Shown one piece after another: positions 32,506 to 40,773 of a stretch of DNA of 64,000 nucleotides. Below the pieces are notes generated by a model. It searched no databases, was not told the origin of the DNA, and saw only the letters and a program-made list of their open reading frames with translations. The position numbers were made by a program, and so were the translations under genes. The stretch is taken from the NCBI RefSeq assembly GCF_023897065.1, contig NZ_JAMHIV010000012.1, positions 163,673 through 227,672 on the forward strand, written 5' to 3'. This stretch comes from Crossiella sp. SN42. Its GTDB lineage: Bacteria; Actinomycetota; Actinomycetes; Mycobacteriales; Pseudonocardiaceae. Position 1 is the stretch's first letter. Each line of letters opens with the position of its first letter.

Positions 32506-32682
32506 ATGAAGTGCTTCAAGAAGAACAGCGACCGCCACACCGGCACCAGGGTCGGCTGGTCCCGGGTGCGCTACCGCGGGTACGGCCTGGTGGCGGTCGA
32601 GGTGGCACCGGCGCGGATGACGGTGCGGGCGCTCGCCGAGGGCGGCACGCTGATCGACGAGCTCACGGTGCGCCGCGCCTGA
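32506..32682 (+). CDS. Small ORF, possible remnant of a larger protein's C-terminus
   Basis: A 58-codon frame in the 308-base stretch 32439-32746. It reads like the last segment of a larger enzyme: basic KKNSDRHTGTRVGWSRV, then a strand pair GYGLVAVEVAPARMTVRAL. That pattern vaguely recalls the C-terminal end of calcineurin-like phosphoesterases, but it is too short to identify. No ribosome site precedes the ATG. It may be a gene remnant or spurious; the rest of the interval shows nothing else. Confidence 0.3.
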   Translation: MKCFKKNSDRHTGTRVGWSRVRYRGYGLVAVEVAPARMTVRALAEGGTLIDELTVRRA

Positions 32683-32746
32683 ACACCGGGGCGGCACCTG
32701 GTGTACTTCCCGGACGAGGGCGTACGGGTTCGGGAGGGGTGGCGCG

Positions 32747-33517
32747 GTGGTGGAGCGCAGAGGGGTGCTGGTCACCGGGGCGTCCCGGGGCATCGGCCGG
32801 GCGGTGGCGGTGGCCTTCGCCGGCGCGGGCGAGCGGGTGGCCGTGCACAGCACCAGGGCGCACGAGGACGCCGAGGCGACCCTGGCCGCACTGCCGGGCG
32901 ACGGGCATGCGCTGGTGACCGGTGATCTCGGTGATCCGGTTGCCGCGCAACGGATCGCCGCGGACGCGGTGGCCGCGCTGGGCCGGGTGGACGTGCTGGT
33001 CAACAACGCCGCCGTGGCCCCCACCGCGGCCAACCGGCACGACCCCGCCGAGGTCGGCTACCCGGACTGGGTCGCCGCCTGGCGGCAGATGATCGAGGTC
33101 AACCTGCTGGGCGCGGCCAACGTGTCCTGGGCGGTGGCCCGGCACCTGATCGACCGCGGCGCGCCGGGCAGCATCGTCAACATCGGTTCGCGCGGCGCCT
33201 TCCGCGGCGAACCGGCCCACCCGGCCTACGGCGCGAGCAAGGCCGCGTTGCACGCCCTCGGCCAGTCGCTGGCGGTGGCGCTGGCACCACACGGGATCGC
33301 GGTGACCTCGGTGGCGCCGGGGTTCGTCGCCACCGAGCGGCAGCAGGCCAAGCTCGGTGGCGAGACCGGGGACGCGCTGCGCCGGGAGAGCCCGTTCGGC
33401 CGGGTCGGCACACCCGAGGAGATCGCGCACACCGTGCTGCACCTGGCCGCGCCGGAGTCCGCCTGGGCGTCCGGGACGATCGTGGATCTCAACGGGGCTT
33501 CGTACCTGCGGTCTTAG
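32747..33517 (+). CDS. SDR-family NAD(P)-dependent oxidoreductase
   Basis: A 256-residue classical short-chain dehydrogenase. The cofactor motif TGASRGIG is at 10-17, NNAAV at 86-90, and the catalytic Ser148, Tyr161 and Lys165 lie in NIGSRGAF and AYGASK. It reduces or oxidises an alcohol/carbonyl pair; the sequence resembles FabG-like 3-oxoacyl reductases, but the substrate is undetermined. A GGGAGGGG site precedes the GTG at 32747. It stands alone between the MerR operon and a small membrane protein gene. Confidence 0.9.
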   Translation: MVERRGVLVTGASRGIGRAVAVAFAGAGERVAVHSTRAHEDAEATLAALPGDGHALVTGDLGDPVAAQRIAADAVAALGRVDVLVNNAAVAPTAANRHDPAEVGYPDWVAAWRQMIEVNLLGAANVSWAVARHLIDRGAPGSIVNIGSRGAFRGEPAHPAYGASKAALHALGQSLAVALAPHGIAVTSVAPGFVATERQQAKLGGETGDALRRESPFGRVGTPEEIAHTVLHLAAPESAWASGTIVDLNGASYLRS

Positions 33518-33549
33518 TAGTCAGTTCAGAACGAGCTCGCGTGTCGGCT

Positions 33550-33564
33550 TTGCCGGTGCGGCAA
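33550..33564. promoter_or_regulatory. Second TTGCC-N5-GGCAA inverted repeat
   Basis: TTGCC-GGTGC-GGCAA lies 32 bases after the SDR stop, before the DUF3592 gene. It has the same arms and spacing as the repeat at 9754-9768, so it may be a distant site for the same regulator, or a weak terminator hairpin for the SDR gene. Confidence 0.35.
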
Positions 33565-33665
33565 GGTGTTCCAAGATCAGCGCGTCCGTTATCGGCAGGC
33601 GCAACGCCGGGGCGCGGCGCGTCATGGCGGGTTTGGGGAAGTGCGCGGCGAGGAACCTCGCACCC

Positions 33666-34097
33666 ATGGGGAACTTGTCGTCCCGGCGTCCGCCGGCGTG
33701 GTTGTTCGGGTTGGTCGGCGCGATCGTGATCGGGGGCTTCGCTTGGGCGACCTACCAGGTGTGGAGCAACGACCAAGCGTTGGCCGAGCGCGGCCGGCGG
33801 GCGATGGCCAAGGTGGTGGACACGCACAAGCGCGACGAAGTGGAGTTCCGCACCCAGGACGGCAGGCAGGTGCGGGCGTTGATCGGGCAGCGGCTGTCCG
33901 GTCCCGCGGTCGCGGTAGGTGAGGAGATCGAGATCGTCTACGACCCCGCCGACCCGACGTCGGATGTCGACGACGCGCGCGCGACCGGCGACCGGTCCTT
34001 CGCCTACCTGATGGCGGCCATCACGATCCTCGCCGCAGCGGCCATTCCCGCGGTGACCTGGCATCTCGCCCGGATGTCGAGGACAAAGGTCCGATAG
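33666..34097 (+). CDS. DUF3592-like small membrane protein
   Basis: A 143-residue protein with two transmembrane helices (about 14-34 and 115-135) flanking a soluble beta domain. The middle part has the DUF3592 pattern of ERGRRAMAKVVDTHKRDEVEFRT, then a short strand and VGEEIEIVYDPADPTSD. The function of this family is unknown. ATG at 33666 has GAGGAA about 11 bases upstream; an ATG at 33624 would add 14 residues before the first helix and cannot be excluded. Confidence 0.72.
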   Translation: MGNLSSRRPPAWLFGLVGAIVIGGFAWATYQVWSNDQALAERGRRAMAKVVDTHKRDEVEFRTQDGRQVRALIGQRLSGPAVAVGEEIEIVYDPADPTSDVDDARATGDRSFAYLMAAITILAAAAIPAVTWHLARMSRTKVR

Positions 34098-34167
34098 CCC
34101 TTCCGCCCTGTGCCGCTCGAAAAGTCATCGCTGCTGGTCAAGCGGAAACCCATGCTGAACTGATCGC

Positions 34168-37100
34168 TCAGAGGCGCAGGCTTTCGGGTGGGCCGAAGTA
34201 GCTCGGTCGCGGTCCGCCGGTGTCGACGATGAGGTGTTGCAGCACCACGGTCGGGTCGACCATCCACACCGTGAGCACGTGCGGCCCCGGCTCGGCGATG
34301 ACGTGCCGGGTCGCGAGGCGGTGCACGTTGTCCGAGGTGGCCCGGGCCCACTGGCGGTTCATGGTCATGTCGTCGCTGCCGGAGGCGGTGGTGGTGTTGA
34401 CCACCTGCGGCCGCTCCCCGTCGAAGCCGACCGCGTAGCGCGGCCCGCTGCCCGGCAGCACGTTGCACCGCGGTGACAGGTAGGCCCACACCCTCACGGG
34501 GCCGGTGGTGAACAGCGTCATCCGGTATTCCAGCCGCGGTCCCGCGCCCACGGCCTGGCTCGGCGCGGTGACCGGGAACGGGGTCATCCCGGCGCCGGTC
34601 CGGCCCAGGTCCGGGATGCGCCGCCACTTCGCGGCCGCGGTGCCGATGTTGGCCGAGCAGTGCTCCGCCGCCATCGAGACGTGGCCACCGGCCTCGATGA
34701 AGCCGCGCCGCCAGGCCGCGGGCAGCTCGGGGTTGGCGATGACGGCCTGCACGGTGACCTGCCGCCCAGCGCCGGAAACCGTTATCGGCAAACGGGTTGT
34801 GCCCTTCGGCGCCCGCGCCCAGTCCACCCGCACGGTCATCCGCAGCTCGGTGGTCACCTTGCCGCCCCTGGGTTCGACCAGCAGCCAGGGCGCGCCCGTG
34901 GTCACCGTGCAGTGGAACGGTGTGCGGCCGCGGTTGAACACGTCCAGGTACTGCCCCGGCGTGGTCTGGAACGGGCTGAACTCCGGCAGCACGGGGTTTC
35001 CGGGCGCGGCGGGCCACCAGCGTTCGTCGCCGTCCACGGCGACCCCCAGTTCGGCGGCGACCGGCAACGTGAGCCTGCGCACCGGGGGGAAGACCTCATC
35101 CGGCAGCGCGATGTGGTCGCGTTCCGGTTGCTGCCACGGCGCGTCCGGGCCGTAGCGGGCGATGTCGCCGTAGCCGATGTGCGGCTGGGTCTGGAACCCC
35201 CGCCACTTCCCGCCGGCGATCCCGGTGTTGTAGCGCTCGGCCAGCGCCTGGTCCTGCGCGAAGCGGGCCTCGGTGACGGTGGCCAGCTCGTTGGCCGAGG
35301 CCCGGCCCTGGGCGGCGTGCAGCAGGTTGGTGAACTCCGCGCGGCGCAGGGCGTAGAGGTTGGCCGAGGCCTGCACCGGGTAGCCGACCAGCTCGAAGTA
35401 GGCGTCCCGGCAGGCCGCGGGCACCCGGGCGGCGAGCCGCTCGGCGCGGGCGGCCAGGGCCTGCCACTGCTCGGTGACGGTGTCCAGCTCGCGGTAGTGC
35501 ACCAGGCTGAACGGGCTCGCCTGGTCGTCGTAGACCACGGCGTCGGGGTCGGTCGCCGGGTCCTTGGCCGGGTCCAGGGTGATCCGCCGGTTGAGCAGCT
35601 CCGGCTTGCGGCGGGACTGCAACGACCCGTAGGTGTGCATCACCTCGGCCACCGCGGCCGCCAGTCCCCGGCCGAAGTTCTCCCCGGCGAACTGACGCTC
35701 CCATGTGGACAGTCGCTCCAGCGGCCACGCGTGCGGATCCCACGCGTAGTCCAGGAAGAACTGCAGTGGCAGCTCCTGGCCCTTCATGTCCCCGACGTTG
35801 ACCACCCAGAGCCGGTCGGTGCCGTAGGCCATGGCCTGGTGCAGCTGTTCCCAGGTGTTGGCCAGCAGGGTGGTGTCCACCCACTTGTAGTTGCGCCCCA
35901 GCCCCACGTAGTCGAAGTGGTAGTACAGCCCGTACCCGCCGGCGCGCGGTGGCAGCTTGGGATCGGGGTGCTTGCGGATGTTGCCCCAGTTGTCGTCGGT
36001 GAACACCACGGTCACGTCGTCGGGCGGGCGCAAACCCTTGTCCCAGTAGCGCTGGACCTCCTTGTACAGGGTCCAGACCTGCGGCACGGTGGTCACGTCG
36101 CGGCCGGTCTCGCGGGCCAGGATCTCCCGCTCGGCGGCCAGGATCTCCCGCATCAGCTCGATGCCGTCACCGTCGGGCAGGCGGGTGTCACCGTTGCCGC
36201 GCATGCCGATGGTGACCACGCCCTCGAAGTCCTCGCGCACCATCCGGCGGATGCCCTCGGCCCAGTACGCCTTGACCGCCTCGGCGTTGCGCCGGAAGCT
36301 CCACTCCCCCGTGCCGCCGTAGGGATCCCGGCCAGGGGTGACGATCTTGCCGTCCTGGTCGCGCACCGCGGGCACCGCGTGCCGGTTCCACTCCTCGATG
36401 CCGCGCATCATGGGCGCCTCGTGCGAGGTGCCCATGACCACGCCGTACTCCTTGGCCATGGCGTGGTTGCCGGGGTCGTCCTCGGCGAAGGCGCGTCCCC
36501 ACACCGCGGGCCACAGGTAGTTGGCGCGCAGCCGCAGCATCGTCTCGAAGACCTTGGCGTAGAAGTGGCGGTTGAACCCACCGGGGTGTCCGGGCGCCAG
36601 GCCGGGCCCGAAGTAGGCCGGGGCCCAGGTGCCCAGCGCCGGGTTCTCGTCGTTGATGAAGAACCCGCGGTACTTCACCACCGGCGTGCCCAGGCTCTGC
36701 CGCTGGCCCCGCACGTGCAGTTCGGCGGCCCGGACCGGCGGCACGTCGGCCCACCAGTACCAGGGCGAGACGCCGATCCGCCGGGACAGCTCGTAGACGC
36801 CGTAGATCACCCCGCGCTGGTCGCTGCCGGTGAGCACCAGCCGGCCGCCGACGACCTGGCTCAGCGAGGTCTCCCACGCACCCGCGATGCCGGTGACGTC
36901 AAGCCGTTGGGACGCAACAAGTTCGTCCACCAGCGGGCTGGCGCCGATGGTGCCGATCAGCACCACCGGGCCGGGCGGGATCCGGTCGGTCACCAGTTCC
37001 GGCCGGATGCCGGTGACCCGCTCGACGTCGGCCTGGAGGTCGGCGGCCACCCGGCGCACCCCGGGCGCGTCCGCCGAGCTCACCACCAGCGTCGCGGCCT

Positions 37101-37257
37101 TTCCCTTTGCCACCAAGGGGAACCGGCCACCACCACGCTGCGCGGTGACGTACTCCTCGGTCCCGGCCGAGGCCACGCCGGGGGTGAGCGCGCTGGCCGC
37201 GCCGAGCGCCGTGAGCAGCCGGAGGAAGTCCCTGCGCTGCACGCCTTCGGCCGTCAT
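34168..37257 (-). CDS. GH115 xylan alpha-1,2-glucuronidase, Tat-exported
   Basis: A 1029-residue enzyme that removes (4-O-methyl)glucuronic acid side chains from xylan. The Tat-type signal (RRDFLRLLTALGAASAL) ends near residue 31. The GH115 core is evident in YRGFFINDENPALGTWAP, NYLWPAVWGRAFAEDDPGN, GVVMGTSHEAPMMR, VTIGMRGNGD and VVFTDDNWGNIRK, and the C-terminal GH115_C domain in HVSMAAEHCSANIG. Its ATG overlaps the stop of the SGNH hydrolase gene (ATGA at 37254-37257), so the two are co-translated and probably debranch the same acetylated glucuronoxylan. Confidence 0.93.
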   Translation of the reverse strand: MTAEGVQRRDFLRLLTALGAASALTPGVASAGTEEYVTAQRGGGRFPLVAKGKAATLVVSSADAPGVRRVAADLQADVERVTGIRPELVTDRIPPGPVVLIGTIGASPLVDELVASQRLDVTGIAGAWETSLSQVVGGRLVLTGSDQRGVIYGVYELSRRIGVSPWYWWADVPPVRAAELHVRGQRQSLGTPVVKYRGFFINDENPALGTWAPAYFGPGLAPGHPGGFNRHFYAKVFETMLRLRANYLWPAVWGRAFAEDDPGNHAMAKEYGVVMGTSHEAPMMRGIEEWNRHAVPAVRDQDGKIVTPGRDPYGGTGEWSFRRNAEAVKAYWAEGIRRMVREDFEGVVTIGMRGNGDTRLPDGDGIELMREILAAEREILARETGRDVTTVPQVWTLYKEVQRYWDKGLRPPDDVTVVFTDDNWGNIRKHPDPKLPPRAGGYGLYYHFDYVGLGRNYKWVDTTLLANTWEQLHQAMAYGTDRLWVVNVGDMKGQELPLQFFLDYAWDPHAWPLERLSTWERQFAGENFGRGLAAAVAEVMHTYGSLQSRRKPELLNRRITLDPAKDPATDPDAVVYDDQASPFSLVHYRELDTVTEQWQALAARAERLAARVPAACRDAYFELVGYPVQASANLYALRRAEFTNLLHAAQGRASANELATVTEARFAQDQALAERYNTGIAGGKWRGFQTQPHIGYGDIARYGPDAPWQQPERDHIALPDEVFPPVRRLTLPVAAELGVAVDGDERWWPAAPGNPVLPEFSPFQTTPGQYLDVFNRGRTPFHCTVTTGAPWLLVEPRGGKVTTELRMTVRVDWARAPKGTTRLPITVSGAGRQVTVQAVIANPELPAAWRRGFIEAGGHVSMAAEHCSANIGTAAAKWRRIPDLGRTGAGMTPFPVTAPSQAVGAGPRLEYRMTLFTTGPVRVWAYLSPRCNVLPGSGPRYAVGFDGERPQVVNTTTASGSDDMTMNRQWARATSDNVHRLATRHVIAEPGPHVLTVWMVDPTVVLQHLIVDTGGPRPSYFGPPESLRL

Positions 37258-38570
37258 CGCGGGCTCCCGTTCACACCGGTGAACAGGCGTTCCGGCACGG
37301 CGTTGGCCAGGGCCTGGTAACCGGCCGGGTTGAGGTGCAGGTGGTCGCCGGTGTCGTAGGCGGGCAGCAGGGTGGACGGGTCGCGCGGGTCCCGGACCGC
37401 CCGGTCCAGGTCGATCACCGCGTCGAAGCGGTTGCTGGTGCGGACCCAGTCGTTGACGCGCTGGCGGGTGGCTTCCCGCAGGTTGCCGGGGTCGTCGTAG
37501 CTGGAGCCGCCGAAGGGCAGCAGGGTCGCCCCGTACACCCGGATGCCCTGGGCGTGCGACTGGATGATGATCTGGTCGTAGGCGGCGATCAGCTCTTCGG
37601 ACATCTGTTGCTGTGCCTGCTCGGTGAGCGCGGAGCCGCCGATGTCGTTGATCCCCTCGAACAGCACCAGCCAGGCGACCCCGCTGTGCGCCAGCACATC
37701 CCGGTCCAGCCGGGACAGCGCGCTGGGGCCGATGCCGTGGTTGAGCACGCGGTTGCCGCCCGCGGCCTGGTTGAGCACGGCGACCGCGGCGGTGGCCGGG
37801 TTCGCCTGCAACCGGGCGAGCAGCCGGTCCGGCCAGCGGTTGTTCAGGTTGTGGGTGGAGCCGCGCCCGTCGGTCAGCGAGTCGCCGACGACCGCGACAG
37901 CCGCGGCGGAGGCCCCCGACCACACCTCGATCCCGCTGAGCAGGTACCAGCGGTCGGTGGCGGTCGGCCGGGTCAGGTCGGTGGCCATGACCTCGTTGCC
38001 CTGCGCCAGGTGCGAGGTGGTGCGGGAGCCGGGGTGCGCGGTGACCGAGTTCGACGGCAGTCCCTGCGCCAGGTACGCGGTCACGGTGAGGTTCGCCTGG
38101 GCGGCCACCGGGAAGTCCAGCGGATCGGACACCGTCTGCGCCCCGCGCTGCACGATGGTGGACGCCTTGCCCTGGAAGGTAACCGGCCGCACGGAGCCCG
38201 GCTGGACAGCGCTGACCCCGGCCGCGCCACCCTGGGGCAGCGCCACCGACACCGCGGCGATCGGCAGGGGCGCGGTGCCGAAGGCGTTGGAGAACCGCAG
38301 CCGGATCCGGGTGCCGCCCAGGGAGGCGTGCACGGTCTGGCGCAGCGTGGCGTTGGCCAGCACCACGCCGTCCTGGGTGAACGGCGGCGGTGGCAGGTCG
38401 GCGGTGGCGGCCTGCTGCGGCATGGCGGTCCAGGTGTGCACCCAGTGCGCGCCCGCGCGGTCCGGCCGGGTGGCGGCGGCTCCGGAGGAGGTGGCCAGCA
38501 CGAGTGCGAGCACGGCCAGTACGAGGGCGGCGGGTCTGCCCCGGCGGGGGCGGGCGGCGAAGGGGTACAA
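37254..38570 (-). CDS. Secreted SGNH/GDSL hydrolase (candidate carbohydrate esterase)
   Basis: A 438-residue exported esterase-like protein. After a signal peptide ending near SSGAAA (33), a beta-domain of about 170 residues precedes the SGNH fold: block I VVGDSLTDG with the nucleophile Ser, block III-like FEGINDIGG, the GGNR oxyanion segment and the block V Asp-x-x-His in DHLHLNPAGY. Coupled to GH115, it may deacetylate xylan, but relatives are also annotated simply as GDSL lipases. The start is a TTG; GGAAGGAG 6 bases upstream decides it, and no better ATG exists nearby. Confidence 0.87.
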   Translation of the reverse strand: MYPFAARPRRGRPAALVLAVLALVLATSSGAAATRPDRAGAHWVHTWTAMPQQAATADLPPPPFTQDGVVLANATLRQTVHASLGGTRIRLRFSNAFGTAPLPIAAVSVALPQGGAAGVSAVQPGSVRPVTFQGKASTIVQRGAQTVSDPLDFPVAAQANLTVTAYLAQGLPSNSVTAHPGSRTTSHLAQGNEVMATDLTRPTATDRWYLLSGIEVWSGASAAAVAVVGDSLTDGRGSTHNLNNRWPDRLLARLQANPATAAVAVLNQAAGGNRVLNHGIGPSALSRLDRDVLAHSGVAWLVLFEGINDIGGSALTEQAQQQMSEELIAAYDQIIIQSHAQGIRVYGATLLPFGGSSYDDPGNLREATRQRVNDWVRTSNRFDAVIDLDRAVRDPRDPSTLLPAYDTGDHLHLNPAGYQALANAVPERLFTGVNGSPR

Positions 38571-38629
38571 GGACAGCTCCTTCCGGGCCGGAAGACCGAA
38601 TGTAGGGAGCGTCCACCAAACGTAACAAC

Positions 38630-38644
38630 AAGTTTCGGAAACTT
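38630..38644. promoter_or_regulatory. 6-3-6 inverted repeat upstream of the SGNH-GH115 operon
   Basis: AAGTTT-CGG-AAACTT lies 60 bases before the TTG start, with a flanking GAAACTTTC element overlapping it. The CGAAA/TTTCG-like composition recalls LacI-family xylan or cellobiose regulators of actinobacteria. Confidence 0.5.
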
Positions 38645-38674
38645 TCGAGCGAGCACGGTGGTCCGGCCCGCCGG

Positions 38675-38680
38675 TAACTT
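38675..38680 (+). promoter_or_regulatory. -10 box, leaderless promoter
   Basis: TAACTT, 6 bases before the ATG at 38687; no ribosome site. Confidence 0.45.
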
Positions 38681-38686
38681 GCCGCC

Positions 38687-39343
38687 ATGGATCTGTTCAC
38701 GGACTCCTGGACGGCGCTGCGCACGACCGTGGCCGACCTCGCGGACGAGGACTTCGCCCGGCCCTCGGGCTGCGCCGGCTGGCTGGTGCGGGACCTGGTG
38801 TGCCACCTGGTCATCGACGCCCAGGACGTGCTGATCACGTTGGTCACGCCCGCGGACACCGAGCCGACCAGGGACGCGGTGACCTACTGGTCGGTCGGGC
38901 ACACCCCGCCCACCGGCGAGGACCCGCTGGACGCGCTGATCGTCCGGCTGGCCGCGGCCTACCAGGACCCCGCACTGCTCAAGTTCCACCTGGACGACGT
39001 CGGCGCGGCCGCGGGCCGGGCGGCCCTGCTCGCCGATCCCGGCCGCCCGGTCGGCACCCAGGGCCAGGTGCTCACCGCTGGCGACTACCTCGGCGCGTAC
39101 GTGCTGGAGTGGACGCTGCACCACCTCGACCTGGTGGCCCACCTGCCGGGCGTGGCCGGGCCGCCCGAGGCCGGGCTGGCGCGGACCAGGGCGATGCTGG
39201 AGCAGCTGGCCGGGGCCAGGTTCCCGGCCTCGTTCAGCGACCGGGACGCGTTGCTGGTGGGCACCGGGCGGCGGGCGCCGACCCCGGCGGAGCTGGCCGA
39301 GCTCGGCGAACTGGCCGAGCGGCTGCCGTTCGTGCTCGGCTGA
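38687..39343 (+). CDS. Maleylpyruvate isomerase-type (DinB superfamily) protein
   Basis: A 218-residue protein of the mycothiol-dependent maleylpyruvate isomerase N-terminal family. It starts with the typical DSWTALRTTVADLADEDFARPSGCAGWLVRDLVCHLV, whose histidine in CHLV is a likely metal ligand, and has EWTLHHLDLVAHLPG, contributing further metal histidines. Such proteins are thought to be mycothiol-dependent transferases or isomerases; no substrate can be assigned. The start is supported by a leaderless -10 box. Confidence 0.87.
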   Translation: MDLFTDSWTALRTTVADLADEDFARPSGCAGWLVRDLVCHLVIDAQDVLITLVTPADTEPTRDAVTYWSVGHTPPTGEDPLDALIVRLAAAYQDPALLKFHLDDVGAAAGRAALLADPGRPVGTQGQVLTAGDYLGAYVLEWTLHHLDLVAHLPGVAGPPEAGLARTRAMLEQLAGARFPASFSDRDALLVGTGRRAPTPAELAELGELAERLPFVLG

Positions 39344-39368
39344 GGGTCAGCGCCCGTGCCGCCCCGGC

Positions 39369-39734
39369 TCAGGCGTTGACCGTGGCGAAGGTGTCGAGGT
39401 TGTTGTTCTTGGCGTAGGCGTTCTCCACGCCGACCAGGATCTCCACCACCTCGAAGTAGCGGTCCCAGAACGGGGTGTCCCGCAGCGCCTCGATGAGCAG
39501 CTGGTACGACTCGTGGTCCCGGGCCTCCCAGAGCCACACGTCGGTGACCCGCGCCGAGTAGAACTCGGTGTCGAAGAACCGCGACCGGACGCCCTTGGCC
39601 CGCTCGTTGATCGCGGGCAGGACCTCGGTGGTGAACGCGTGCACGCGCTGTTCCACCGACATGCCAAGCCATTCCGGCGAGGTCTTCACCAGCATGAACG
39701 CCGTCAAGCCCGGCTCGAACGCCTCTTCGGGCAT
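39369..39734 (-). CDS. Darcynin family protein
   Basis: A 121-residue small protein matching the darcynin family: [19 protein letters not shown] at the start, [20 protein letters not shown] in the middle and [22 protein letters not shown] near the end. The family has a dimeric alpha/beta ferredoxin-like appearance and no known activity. The ATG has a strong AAGGAG site. It is divergent from a LysR regulator with a LysR-type site between them, so it is presumably the regulator's target. Confidence 0.85.
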   Translation of the reverse strand: MPEEAFEPGLTAFMLVKTSPEWLGMSVEQRVHAFTTEVLPAINERAKGVRSRFFDTEFYSARVTDVWLWEARDHESYQLLIEALRDTPFWDRYFEVVEILVGVENAYAKNNNLDTFATVNA

Positions 39735-39799
39735 CGCTTTCTCCTTCTTCTTGATGTGCTGTGCCACCGAAGTTAGAGACCGCTCATCCCTGCGCGCCA

Positions 39800-39825
39800 C
39801 GCAACTTGAGCAAGCCAGAGTTGCG
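39800..39825. promoter_or_regulatory. LysR-type inverted repeat between darcynin and LysR genes
   Basis: CGCAAC and GTTGCG form perfect 6-bp arms separated by 14 bases, adjoining the regulator's -10 box. Typical position and shape of an autoregulatory LysR site. Confidence 0.5.
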
Positions 39826-39831
39826 TAGCAT
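39826..39831 (+). promoter_or_regulatory. -10 box, leaderless promoter of the LysR gene
   Basis: TAGCAT, 7 bases before the ATG at 39839; this decides between that ATG and one three codons upstream, which overlaps the box. Confidence 0.5.
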
Positions 39832-39838
39832 GCAAACC

Positions 39839-40738
39839 ATGCCCGACCAGCTCGACCTCAACCTGCTGCGCGTCTTCGACGCCCTGCTCCAGGACGGCAG
39901 CGTCACCGCGGCCGCCGAGCGCCTGCACCTGTCCATCCCGGCGACCAGCCGGGCGCTGGGCCGGTTGCGGCGGGCCATGGGCGACCCGATCCTGGTGCGC
40001 GCCGGTCGCGGCCTGGCGCCCACCCCGTTCGCGCTGCGCACCGCGCCGAGGGTGCGTTCCCTGCTGGAGGAGGCTGCCGCGCTGATCAGCGCCGACCGGG
40101 AGATCGACCCAGGGGAGCTCAAGCGCACCTTCACCATCCGCATCAACGACGGCGTGGCCGCCACCCTGGCCACCGCGGTGGTCGAGGCCACCGCCGCCCT
40201 CGCGCCGGGGGTGGTGCTGCGCTTCGTCACCGAGGGCAGCGAGAGCATCGAGGCGCTCCGGGACGGCTCGGTCGACATGGACATCGGCGCGGACCAGGAG
40301 GCCACCGCGCCCGACCTGCGCACCGCCCTGCTGTACCGGGAACGCGCGGTCGGCATCGTGCACGCCGACAGCCCGCTGGCCCGCGTCCGCAGGCCGACCT
40401 TGGCTCAACTGTGCGAACATCCGCACGTCTCGGCCTCCCGCCGCGGCCTCGCCCGCGGTCCGCTCGACGAGGTGCTGGCGGCCGTGGGCCTGCGCCGCCA
40501 CGTGGCCACCGTGGTGCCGACCGCCGCGGTGGCCGTGCTGCTGGTCGCGGCCAGCCGCCAGGTCGGCCTGGTGCCGCAACGCCTGGCCGAGCAGTTCGGC
40601 GAGGCGCTGAACCTGCACTGGTTCCCGATTCCGGCGCGGCTGCCGGGGACCGGGGTGCGACTGTGCTGGCACGCGCGGCTGGACGCCGACCCGGCGCAGC
40701 GCTGGCTGCGCGAGACCATCCGCGCCACCGTGGGCTGA
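39839..40738 (+). CDS. LysR-family transcriptional regulator
   Basis: A 299-residue regulator with an N-terminal winged helix ([28 protein letters not shown], then [25 protein letters not shown]) and a two-lobed effector-binding domain. The NodD/LinR-like start with [12 protein letters not shown] puts it in the branch that controls catabolic or quinone-response genes. It faces the darcynin gene across a LysR-type site. A leaderless -10 box fixes the start at the second of two close ATGs. Confidence 0.9.
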   Translation: MPDQLDLNLLRVFDALLQDGSVTAAAERLHLSIPATSRALGRLRRAMGDPILVRAGRGLAPTPFALRTAPRVRSLLEEAAALISADREIDPGELKRTFTIRINDGVAATLATAVVEATAALAPGVVLRFVTEGSESIEALRDGSVDMDIGADQEATAPDLRTALLYRERAVGIVHADSPLARVRRPTLAQLCEHPHVSASRRGLARGPLDEVLAAVGLRRHVATVVPTAAVAVLLVAASRQVGLVPQRLAEQFGEALNLHWFPIPARLPGTGVRLCWHARLDADPAQRWLRETIRATVG

Positions 40739-40760
40739 CCGCCGATGTCGGTGCGGTCAT

Positions 40761-40766
40761 TAAGGT
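40761..40766 (+). promoter_or_regulatory. -10 box, leaderless promoter
   Basis: TAAGGT, 7 bases before the GTG at 40774. Confidence 0.45.
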
Positions 40767-40773
40767 CAGCACG

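Noticed and set aside
30057..38644. One shared LacI regulator for the arabinoside and GH115 operons
   Set aside because: The two operators differ in arms and spacing (CGAAA-ACGA-TTTCG versus AAGTTT-CGG-AAACTT), so common control is not supported.
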